This document shows, piece after piece, positions 1 through 5,082 of a stretch of DNA of 5,082 nt. Origin of the DNA: CAYLOP01 sp964385305 (GTDB lineage Bacteria > Chloroflexota > Anaerolineae > Anaerolineales > E44-bin32); assembly GCA_964385305.1 (NCBI GenBank), contig CAYLOP010000194.1, positions 1 through 5,082 on the forward strand. The letters run 5' to 3'. Every line of letters begins with the position of its first letter. Within the stretch, counting starts at the first letter, position 1. The notes below the pieces were generated by a model. The model was not told the origin of the DNA and ran no database searches. It saw nothing but the letters and a program-made list of their open reading frames with translations. The position numbers and the translations under genes are program-made.

Positions 1-73
1 GGGTAAGAGGGGTTTTAGGATCGAGGAAGCTGCGTCCGAACTCAGCAAACTTGCTAGGATTTGACACTGTCAT
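1..73 (-). CDS. 5' end of an unrecognised gene, cut by the window edge
   Basis: An open frame begins with ATG at 73-71 and runs without a stop to the window edge, giving 24 codons. The protein starts MTVSNPSKFAEFGRSFLDP and continues KTPLT. A GGGGAG Shine-Dalgarno-like sequence lies at 83-78, four bases before the ATG. In-frame GTG codons at 76-74 and 67-65 are alternative starts. It follows the dehydrogenase stop by 19 bases on the same strand, which suggests it is the next cistron of the kinase-regulator-dehydrogenase operon. The fragment shows no signal peptide or membrane segment and is too short to assign to a family. I do not recognise it. That it is real rests on the ribosome binding site, the spacing and the open frame. 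Confidence 0.55.
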   Translation of the reverse strand, partial: MTVSNPSKFAEFGRSFLDPKTPLT

Positions 74-77
74 CACG

Positions 78-83
78 CTCCCC
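78..83 (-). promoter_or_regulatory. Ribosome binding site of the gene starting at 73
   Basis: GGGGAG on the minus strand lies four bases upstream of the ATG at 73. It supports that start over the in-frame GTG at 76, which would leave only one base of spacing. The 3' arm of a small potential hairpin (CCCG, loop GGTT, CGGG; 92-81) overlaps it, so the site could be partly masked in the mRNA. Confidence 0.45.
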
Positions 84-92
84 GAACCCGGG

Positions 93-1379
93 CTATATCC
101 AGCCACGCTCCTGGCATGCCTTCGTGACACGTGTAACGGCGATCTGATAGGCGGCATCACGGAGATCGATCTTGCGATCTTCTGCAAACTCACTCACGGC
201 TAGGTAAGCATCGGTCATGTGTACATCCAGCTTACCGAGCACCTCATCACGGCGCCAATAATAGTTCATATTGCCCTGGACTTGTTCGAAGTAGCTGCAC
301 ACAAACCCGCCTGCATTGGCCAATAAATCAGGGATGACATTTAACCCACGCTCAACCAGGAGGGAATGGGCATCTGGAGTGGTCGCCCCGTTGGCGCCTT
401 CTACGATCAGTTTAACCATCGAATGGATCTTGCTCACATTTCCCGGGGTGATCTGGTTTTCAACCGCAGCGGGAACAAGGATATCAACGGGTTGTTCGAT
501 CCAGGTGTCCCCCGGCAGGCGTTCGTATCCGAATGCGACGGCTCGATCTTGATCGATCTCGCCGAAGGGATTGGTGATCTTGCGCAGTTCCTCTAAGTTG
601 ATGCCATCTCCCTTGAGGTAGGCGTAGGTCGTGCGATCAGCCTGGTCCCAACAGGAGACACACGAAACAGTCCCACCCATACGCAGGTAGAGATCGATCG
701 CATGTTGGGCGACGTTGCCAAAACCCTGGAAGCTGGCTTTTGTCTCCGCCGGATCGAGGTGCATGTCTTTCAAGGCCTCGCGTGCTGTGATCATCAAACC
801 GTAACCGCCAGATTCCTTCCGTCCTACAGAACCACCGAGCGTCACCGGCTTGCCGGTAATGAACCCTGGCCGCTTGCTGCCCTGGATGGCCTCATACTCA
901 TCCAACATCCACAACATATGACGGGAATCGGTCATCAAATCCGGCCCGGGGACATCCCAGTCCGGACCAACGTTTTTAACGACCTGGCGCACCCAACCAC
1001 GGCAAATGCGCTCCAGTTCAAGCGGACTGAGGTCGTGTGGATCGCAGGCGACGCCACCCATGCTGCCGCCGAGCGGCAAATCGACGACCGCCGTTTTCCA
1101 AGTCATCAACATTGCCAACGCGCGGATCGTTTCCATTGCCTCAAGTGGGTGAAAGCGAATCCCGCCCTTACTAGGTCCGCGAGCATCATTATGCTGAATG
1201 CGAGAGCCGCGGAAGATCTGAACCCGTCCGTCATCCATGCGAACAGGAATACTGAATTGAACTTCCCGCATTGGCGTGCGCAGCAGCTGGCGTGCGGCTT
1301 GGTTTAGATCGAGTTGATCGGCGATGCGGTCAAACTGTTGTTGTGTGTTCTCGAAAAGGTTGTATGATTTTTGGGCCAC
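93..1379 (-). CDS. Glu/Leu/Phe/Val dehydrogenase family protein (glutamate dehydrogenase-like) with the signature lysine replaced
   Basis: This 428-residue protein has the normal length and domain order of hexameric glutamate dehydrogenases, which interconvert glutamate with 2-oxoglutarate and ammonia in the cytosol. The N-terminal substrate domain (about 1-190) contains SKGGIRFHP with K71, MTWK with K95, and PGPD with the catalytic Asp at D147. The C-terminal Rossmann domain shows GFGNVA (219-224), DILVPAAVENQIT (299-311), VEGANGATTP (327-336) and PDLLANAGG followed by SYFE (350-365). The family signature around 103-114 reads GGSMGGVACDP: methionine 107 (codon 1061-1059) stands where the active-site lysine is expected. 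Because of this I give the family name but no gene symbol; it may be a weak, altered or regulatory subunit. Cofactor preference is unclear. The start is GTG, supported by AAGGG six bases upstream; the gene lies nine bases after the response regulator and is probably co-transcribed with it. Confidence 0.93.
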   Translation of the reverse strand: MAQKSYNLFENTQQQFDRIADQLDLNQAARQLLRTPMREVQFSIPVRMDDGRVQIFRGSRIQHNDARGPSKGGIRFHPLEAMETIRALAMLMTWKTAVVDLPLGGSMGGVACDPHDLSPLELERICRGWVRQVVKNVGPDWDVPGPDLMTDSRHMLWMLDEYEAIQGSKRPGFITGKPVTLGGSVGRKESGGYGLMITAREALKDMHLDPAETKASFQGFGNVAQHAIDLYLRMGGTVSCVSCWDQADRTTYAYLKGDGINLEELRKITNPFGEIDQDRAVAFGYERLPGDTWIEQPVDILVPAAVENQITPGNVSKIHSMVKLIVEGANGATTPDAHSLLVERGLNVIPDLLANAGGFVCSYFEQVQGNMNYYWRRDEVLGKLDVHMTDAYLAVSEFAEDRKIDLRDAAYQIAVTRVTKACQERGWI

Positions 1380-1382
1380 GGT

Positions 1383-1390
1383 TCACCCTT
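1383..1390 (-). promoter_or_regulatory. Ribosome binding site for the dehydrogenase, overlapping the regulator stop codon
   Basis: AAGGGTGA on the minus strand is a good Shine-Dalgarno match. Its AAGGG core lies six bases before the GTG start at 1379. The two leading A residues belong to the TAA stop of the upstream response regulator gene. Ribosomes ending the regulator would therefore finish on the site used to start the dehydrogenase, which fits translational coupling. It also decides the GTG start. Confidence 0.65.
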
Positions 1391-2108
1391 ATACTTTCTC
1401 ATCCTCAGGTGTGGTCAACAAATACCCCACACCTTGGATGTTCAGGATCATTCGCGGATTGGAAGGATCGCGCTCAAGCTTCTTGCGCAGGTAATGGATG
1501 TAGGAACGCAGGTAGTCGATATCATCACGGTATTGTGAGCCCCAAACTTCTATGAGCAATTGCTCATGGGTTAGCACCTGGTTGAGATGTGTCACGAGCT
1601 GATAGAGCAGGTTGTACTCTGTGGCGGTTAGGTATACCTCGGAACCCGCGACTGATACCTGACGACGGGCGAGATCTACCCGCAAGTCACCACATTCCAC
1701 CACGGCCTGACCGGTTGGAGACAAGCTCTTCTGGGTGCGATTTAACACGGCACGTACGCGCGCCAGCAGTTCTTTCGAGCTGAATGGTTTCGTAATGTAA
1801 TCATCCGCACCGGCCTCGAAGCCAGTGAGCATATCGGTCTCCATCACTTTCGCGGTGAGCATAACGATAGGGACCTCAGAAAATTCACGCACACGCCGGC
1901 AAACCTGATATCCATCAATGTCATCCATGAGAATATCTAGCACGACCAGGTCTGGCTGTTCAACGGCGACGGCTTCAATCGCTGACTGCCCGTCGTTGCG
2001 AATAAGAACCTGATAGCCAACTGCTGAGAGAACCTCACGCACAAGGCGGATGATACGGGGATCGTCGTCGACGACTAGGATGCGCTGCCCATTTGAAGAC
2101 TCAACCAT
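1389..2108 (-). CDS. Response regulator transcription factor, OmpR/PhoB class (KdpE-like)
   Basis: A 239-residue DNA-binding response regulator. The receiver domain (about 8-122) has the acidic pocket D15/D16, the phospho-acceptor D58 in VVLDIL, the switch threonine T85 in VMLTAK and the conserved lysine K107 in ITKPF, so it should be phosphorylatable. The C-terminal winged helix (about 137-233) has the TATEYNLLYQL, HEQLLIEVWG and YIHYLRKKLE segments and ends in GVGYLL, as in the KdpE-like part of the OmpR family. The ATG start overlaps the kinase stop by one base (TGATG), and a GAGG site lies seven bases upstream. The kinase encoded just before it is its obvious partner. Its target genes are not known; its own operon, through the 3404-3615 region, is the natural first candidate. 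Resemblance to KdpE is in sequence style only; no kdp genes are in view. Confidence 0.95.
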   Translation of the reverse strand: MVESSNGQRILVVDDDPRIIRLVREVLSAVGYQVLIRNDGQSAIEAVAVEQPDLVVLDILMDDIDGYQVCRRVREFSEVPIVMLTAKVMETDMLTGFEAGADDYITKPFSSKELLARVRAVLNRTQKSLSPTGQAVVECGDLRVDLARRQVSVAGSEVYLTATEYNLLYQLVTHLNQVLTHEQLLIEVWGSQYRDDIDYLRSYIHYLRKKLERDPSNPRMILNIQGVGYLLTTPEDEKV

Positions 2109-3403
2109 CAGTGTGCCTCACGATTGACATCATGGCGTAGGGAGAAGTAAATCGAAGTGCCCTCTTCAATCTGGCTTTCGACCCAGATACGACCTCCATG
2201 CGCTTCGATAATCGCCCTAGCGATTGGCAGTCCAAGTCCTACTCCAGGGATCTGCAGAGTCGACAGCGATCGCACGCGGTGGAATTTCTCAAAGAGTGGG
2301 ATGAGATCTTCTGCAGAAATTCCGATGCCTTGATCAGCAACGCTGACGACGACGTCCTGCTCCCGCGCTTCACCCTTGATGACGATCAATCCCCCTTCGG
2401 GCGAGTATTTAACAGCGTTATCTAAGATGTTTCGAAAAACCTGTTTGATCCACCGCGGATCAGCTTGAATAGTAGGAAAATCCGATGGGAAATCAACAAC
2501 CAGGCGATGGAGAGCAGATCTGTATTGCACCTCGGTCGCGACTTCATCAGCGATGTTGGATAAATCAACGGGTTGAAAGGTGAGGTTGAGCTCATCGACC
2601 TGGATTAAGGACGAATCGAGGATGTCTATGATCATGCCTTCCATGTCGTTGCAAGCCCCTTCGATCAACTCTAGGAACTCGCACCGTTTCTCATCCGTCC
2701 AGTTGACATCCTCCAGCATCATGGCGGTGGTATAACCTTTGATCGTCGCCAGTGGCATGCGTAGTTCATGTGAGAGCGACGCAGTGAGCTCCGATCGCAT
2801 GCGCTCGGCTTGGTGCGCAGCACGGGTTGCGTCGGCATGTGCTTCAAGCCGGGCCCGGTCGATGGCCAACGCCACCAGGTCGGCAATGGTTTGAACGAAG
2901 GGGAGGTTATCTTCAGTGAAGGAGTTTTGTAGATCCAGCGATTCAAGAACAAGGACGCCGAAGCGCTGCGTGCCGGCGCTGATCGGCGCTGCCACGGCGG
3001 AACAGGGTGACGTCTCTCGACCGATTGCCCGCAGCATCACCTGTCGGTTGAAGGGGCGCATATCGGACATCGCCTGCAATACGTCTTCGGGGGAGGCGAG
3101 CAACAGCGGCCGATTCTCATCGTAGGCTTTCCCTGTGATGGATTCCCCTGCTCGCAAACCAATCTCGTTGAGAATGGTTAAATCATAGCCAGTCGCAGCA
3201 ACCGGCTTGAAAAGCCCTGCGGGTTGGTCCCAGAGCATGATCGCGCCGATGTCTGCCGGTTCAAGCACATGAACGATGGTACGCATGACACCATCGAGCA
3301 ATTTAGGCAGCTCTAGGGGCGCTACAAGGGTCTTGGCGACCGCAGTTAATACTTCAAGTTCGCCATCCATACTGGAATGAGCACACACATTAGAGGATAG
3401 CAC
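2108..3403 (-). CDS. Cytosolic GAF-domain sensor histidine kinase
   Basis: A 431-residue sensor kinase with no transmembrane segment or signal peptide, so it should sense a cytosolic signal. Domains in order: GAF (about 28-183), a helical linker (184-206), HisKA dimerisation and phosphotransfer (about 202-268) with phospho-acceptor H212 in SHELRMPL, and HATPase_c (about 314-424). The ATP-binding motifs are the N box RNILDNAVKYS (N325, N329), G1 DQGIG (358-362), F box FEKF (371-374) and G2 GVGLGL (387-392). Residue 216 is methionine where HisKA proteins usually have Thr or Asn in the ExxT/N phosphatase motif. The ligand cannot be inferred from GAF sequence alone. The GTG start at 3403 lacks a convincing Shine-Dalgarno site; GTG at 3388 (residue 6) and ATG at 3370 (residue 12) are alternatives, and ATG 3370 would still leave the whole GAF domain. 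It overlaps the response regulator start by one base. Confidence 0.94.
   Translation of the reverse strand: MLSSNVCAHSSMDGELEVLTAVAKTLVAPLELPKLLDGVMRTIVHVLEPADIGAIMLWDQPAGLFKPVAATGYDLTILNEIGLRAGESITGKAYDENRPLLLASPEDVLQAMSDMRPFNRQVMLRAIGRETSPCSAVAAPISAGTQRFGVLVLESLDLQNSFTEDNLPFVQTIADLVALAIDRARLEAHADATRAAHQAERMRSELTASLSHELRMPLATIKGYTTAMMLEDVNWTDEKRCEFLELIEGACNDMEGMIIDILDSSLIQVDELNLTFQPVDLSNIADEVATEVQYRSALHRLVVDFPSDFPTIQADPRWIKQVFRNILDNAVKYSPEGGLIVIKGEAREQDVVVSVADQGIGISAEDLIPLFEKFHRVRSLSTLQIPGVGLGLPIARAIIEAHGGRIWVESQIEEGTSIYFSLRHDVNREAH
2116..2119 (-). promoter_or_regulatory. Ribosome binding site of the response regulator
   Basis: GAGG on the minus strand lies seven bases before the ATG at 2108, inside the last codons of the kinase gene. 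With the TGATG stop/start overlap it indicates translational coupling of kinase and regulator. Confidence 0.5.
3394..3402 (-). promoter_or_regulatory. Candidate extended -10 element for the kinase operon
   Basis: TGCTATCCT on the minus strand resembles an extended -10 box (TGn followed by a four-of-six match to TATAAT). The hexamer at the usual distance upstream, TTTGAT 17 bases away, is a poor -35 match. If used, transcription would begin near 3387, inside the coding sequence predicted from GTG 3403. That would make the downstream GTG 3388 or ATG 3370 the real start, on a leaderless or very short-leader mRNA. This is weak evidence. Confidence 0.2.
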
Positions 3404-3615
3404 AGACTGGCGTTACATCAAACAAGCTTAATGTCCCTCTGTTGGTGGATGGATGACACACTTCCGCTGCGCACCGCGGGAGAACCGTCTCCTCAATGAT
3501 GACGAGCTTTGGGTGCGATCAAGATGGTTTGGATTTGCTTTGGCTGTGATCGGGATGTGCTGTTCCTCGCCTCACTACCTGAGAAAGGCGCTCTCCAGAA
3601 TGCGTTCTCTTCTAG
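3404..3615 (-). other. Intergenic region between the exporter operon and the kinase operon
   Basis: These 212 bases hold no supported gene. On the minus strand there is an imperfect hairpin near 3611-3582 just after the permease stop (GAGAA/TTCTC plus CGC/GCG with a bulge), a GGAGA-CGGT-TCTCC hairpin at 3492-3479 and a four-pair CCGC/GCGG stem at 3479-3464. None is followed by a T-run, so I do not call an intrinsic terminator; termination could be Rho-dependent, or transcription may read through into the kinase. The region also holds the direct repeat at 3506-3551 and presumably the promoter of the kinase-regulator-dehydrogenase operon. Confidence 0.6.
3506..3551. repeat. Imperfect 15-bp direct repeat with 31-bp period, possible operator
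   Basis: On the plus strand GCTTTGGGTGCGATC (3506-3520) and GCTTTGGCTGTGATC (3537-3551) match at 13 of 15 positions, with starts 31 bp apart, about three helical turns. A third TTTGG core lies between them, so the cores begin at 3508, 3528 and 3539; the last two are 11 bp apart. OmpR/PhoB-class regulators are known to bind direct repeats near an 11-bp period. The site lies about 100-150 bp upstream of the kinase start. That it is an operator is inference. Confidence 0.35.
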
Positions 3616-4737
3616 CTACCCTAACCGACGCAGCTTGCGCGAGGTGATTGCCATGCCAGCAATTAATGCGATCGCAGCAAAGCCGATCAATTTAAACAGC
3701 GTGACATTCCAATCCTGGGGCCAGGAGTCAAAGAGCACCAGGTCGCGGATGGGATCAATGGCGTGGGTGTTGGGAAAAATCCACGAAAACCAGAGGACTT
3801 CTTCGCGATTGTACCGTACGAGACCCAACCCGCCCCCGATGAAAAAGACGATGATCGCTGTAAGCACAATCGCAATCGCACCAGCCATGTAAGTGCGGGA
3901 TTGAAGGCCGAAGACTACGGCGAGACCGATCCAGAACAAGGCGGTCAATCCCGCCAGCAACCAGACCGCCCAGAGGTAACTCCCCGGCCAGAATCCAAGC
4001 CAAAAAAAGATGACGATGAAGAATATTGTGCCGCTTACCAACCCAAAGATCAGCGCAAGCACCGTCTTTGGGAATAACACCCAGGCTAAAGAGCGGGGCG
4101 CCATGCCGAATTCCAGCGTAAGGTTGCAGATTTGTTCTTTATATGTCAGGGCATAGATATTGAAGATGCTTCCCAGGCATACGCTGAGTAGGGCGACACC
4201 TACGGCAATAATGGGGACCCAGTCTACCATTTGAGGAAGCGGGTACGCCTCGGCCATCTCTAAAGGTGGGGGAGGTTGGCCGATCTTTTCATAGAATCGC
4301 CAGATGATCTCTGTTGCGTAGATTCGGTGGTTCTTGGCCCGGTCATCGACATAGTTGCTGAGATACATGTCGATGCTGGGATAATCACCCGATTCTAAAC
4401 GTTGGGAGAAGTTTGGCGGGATGACCCATACGCCATCGATTCGATAGGTCTCAAAGGCTTGCAAGGCTTCAACTTCCTCCATATCCTCCACATAGTAGTA
4501 GGGCATGTCATTGAGGGGGGAGATAACCTCATCGAATGTTTGACGCAGCTCAGTCCCATATGGGCCTGCATCTAGGTTTACAACAGCGACTCTGAAGCTC
4601 AACTCCCCCCCGAATAGCAAGGCGAAGGCGATCAGGATGAGGGAGGGGGGCAGAACACCGCCTAACGCGGTTATAGGGTCATGACGCCAGGCGTTGAATT
4701 CTGATTTGAAAAGGATCCACAAACGTTTCATCACCAC
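3616..4737 (-). CDS. ABC-2 type transporter permease, full length
   Basis: A 373-residue integral membrane protein with the layout of ABC-2 family exporter permeases of the YhhJ/YbhR kind. It has one N-terminal membrane helix (about 22-43), a large extracytoplasmic domain (about 44-172) and a C-terminal block of about five helices (roughly 173-197, 217-246, 252-277, 282-305 and 347-365). The segment FPNTHAIDPIRDL (321-333) before the last helix matches the position of MPNTYAVELLFPL in the upstream permease, so the two are homologous partners. Such pairs usually work with an ABC ATPase, and often an HlyD-type adaptor, to export drugs, lipids or other compounds; neither is in this window and the substrate is unknown. 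The frame opens at GTG 4737, overlapping the upstream TAG by one base. AGAGG at 4744-4740 is better placed for GTG 4734 or ATG 4731, so the protein may start two residues later. The extracytoplasmic domain has a PPPP run (155-158). Confidence 0.9.
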   Translation of the reverse strand: MVMKRLWILFKSEFNAWRHDPITALGGVLPPSLILIAFALLFGGELSFRVAVVNLDAGPYGTELRQTFDEVISPLNDMPYYYVEDMEEVEALQAFETYRIDGVWVIPPNFSQRLESGDYPSIDMYLSNYVDDRAKNHRIYATEIIWRFYEKIGQPPPPLEMAEAYPLPQMVDWVPIIAVGVALLSVCLGSIFNIYALTYKEQICNLTLEFGMAPRSLAWVLFPKTVLALIFGLVSGTIFFIVIFFWLGFWPGSYLWAVWLLAGLTALFWIGLAVVFGLQSRTYMAGAIAIVLTAIIVFFIGGGLGLVRYNREEVLWFSWIFPNTHAIDPIRDLVLFDSWPQDWNVTLFKLIGFAAIALIAGMAITSRKLRRLG

Positions 4738-5082
4738 TACCTCTGCTGGATATATACTTTTTGTCGATAGGTGAATGTGGTAATCAGGATCATGATCATG
4801 CAGGTTGTGGTTAAAACGATCGTGGCAGGCTGGCTTGTCCCAATTTCAACTCGGTAATAAAGCGGGAAGAGTAATTCGACAGCGTAGGTGTTGGGCATCC
4901 AGCGGCTCACGGCTTCATAGGCGCCGCCAAACCCAGCCGAGAGGCCAAAGGCGCTGCCGAGGATCCAGGTAAAGAAGGAAGCGGTCAACCCGATCACAAA
5001 GGAAGGCAGCGTGCTTTGCAAGATCAGCCCTGCGGTGGTGCCTAAGCAACCTCCCAGGAGCGCCATGGCCATGAAGATTAAG
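4737..5082 (-). CDS. ABC-2 type transporter permease, C-terminal part only
   Basis: The frame is open to the window edge. The ATG at 5072 is preceded in frame by codons for Leu-Ile-Phe, so it is internal and the gene continues upstream. At least 114 C-terminal residues are visible. They include hydrophobic stretches typical of the last helices of ABC-2 permeases, the segment RWMPNTYAVELLFPLYYR ahead of the final helix, and a short basic tail ending RQKVYIQQR. This parallels the C-terminus of the following permease (FPNTHAIDPIRDL, final helix, basic tail), so the two probably form a heterodimeric membrane channel. The TAG stop overlaps the next start by one base. The substrate is unknown. Confidence 0.85.
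   Translation of the reverse strand, partial: LIFMAMALLGGCLGTTAGLILQSTLPSFVIGLTASFFTWILGSAFGLSAGFGGAYEAVSRWMPNTYAVELLFPLYYRVEIGTSQPATIVLTTTCMIMILITTFTYRQKVYIQQR
4740..4744 (-). promoter_or_regulatory. Ribosome binding site that bears on the second permease start
   Basis: AGAGG on the minus strand lies in the last codons of the upstream permease. It is two bases from GTG 4737, five from GTG 4734 and eight from ATG 4731. Two bases is too close for normal initiation, so ATG 4731 or GTG 4734 is the more likely start. Confidence 0.5.

Noticed and set aside
702..1307. Long plus-strand open frame of 201 codons opposite the dehydrogenase gene
   Set aside because: It lies wholly antisense to a clearly recognisable GDH-family gene, has no recognisable domain, and its composition fits a shadow frame.
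2719..2952. Minus-strand 77-codon open frame within the kinase gene in another frame
   Set aside because: It is fully contained in the HisKA/GAF coding region, which is clearly conserved in the main frame.
1389..3403. Assigning the two-component pair as KdpDE
   Set aside because: The regulator is KdpE-like in style, but the kinase lacks the KdpD sensor domain and membrane helices, and no potassium transport genes are visible.
3464..3492. Tandem hairpins as an intrinsic terminator of the permease operon
   Set aside because: The stems are only four and five pairs and no T-run follows on the minus strand.
3453..3892. Plus-strand open frames spanning the intergenic region and the permease 3' end
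   Set aside because: They mostly read opposite the conserved permease C-terminus and have no family motif or convincing ribosome site.
4737..5072. A complete small membrane protein starting at ATG 5072
   Set aside because: The frame stays open upstream to the edge (Leu-Ile-Phe before the Met) and the sequence aligns with the C-terminal part of an ABC-2 permease, so this is a partial gene.

Overview
This window looks like an ordinary chromosomal segment of a bacterium, most likely a Chloroflexota (Anaerolineae-like) lineage. That placement is an inference from the style of the proteins: a soluble GAF-containing histidine kinase, a KdpE-like response regulator and the flavour of the glutamate dehydrogenase. 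There was no database search. Base composition is close to balanced or slightly GC-rich. All recognisable genes lie on the minus strand, so transcription runs from position 5082 towards 1. There are no tRNA or rRNA genes, insertion sequences or CRISPR arrays.

Layout in the direction of transcription: (i) 5082-4737, the C-terminal end of one ABC-2 type permease, cut by the window edge; (ii) 4737-3616, a complete second ABC-2 permease whose start region overlaps the stop of the first, so the two probably form one exporter whose ATPase lies upstream outside the window; (iii) 3615-3404, a 212-bp intergenic region with small hairpins, an imperfect 15-bp direct repeat at 31-bp spacing and a weak promoter candidate; (iv) 3403-2108, a cytosolic GAF-HisKA-HATPase histidine kinase; (v) 2108-1389, an OmpR/PhoB-class response regulator overlapping the kinase stop by one base; (vi) 1379-93, a Glu/Leu/Phe/Val dehydrogenase with a GTG start nine bases after the regulator; (vii) 73-1, the first 24 codons of an unrecognised gene nineteen bases further on.

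The kinase, regulator, dehydrogenase and the unknown gene are packed tightly enough to be one operon. This implies that a soluble two-component system is made together with a glutamate dehydrogenase homologue. The most notable point is that the dehydrogenase has methionine (residue 107) where the family's signature active-site lysine belongs, while the other catalytic positions I can identify are kept. The kinase also has methionine where HisKA kinases normally have the Thr/Asn needed for phosphatase activity. Together these raise the possibility of a non-classical or regulatory dehydrogenase coupled to a signalling pair. The sequence alone cannot say whether either change is a lineage-wide variant or specific to this genome.
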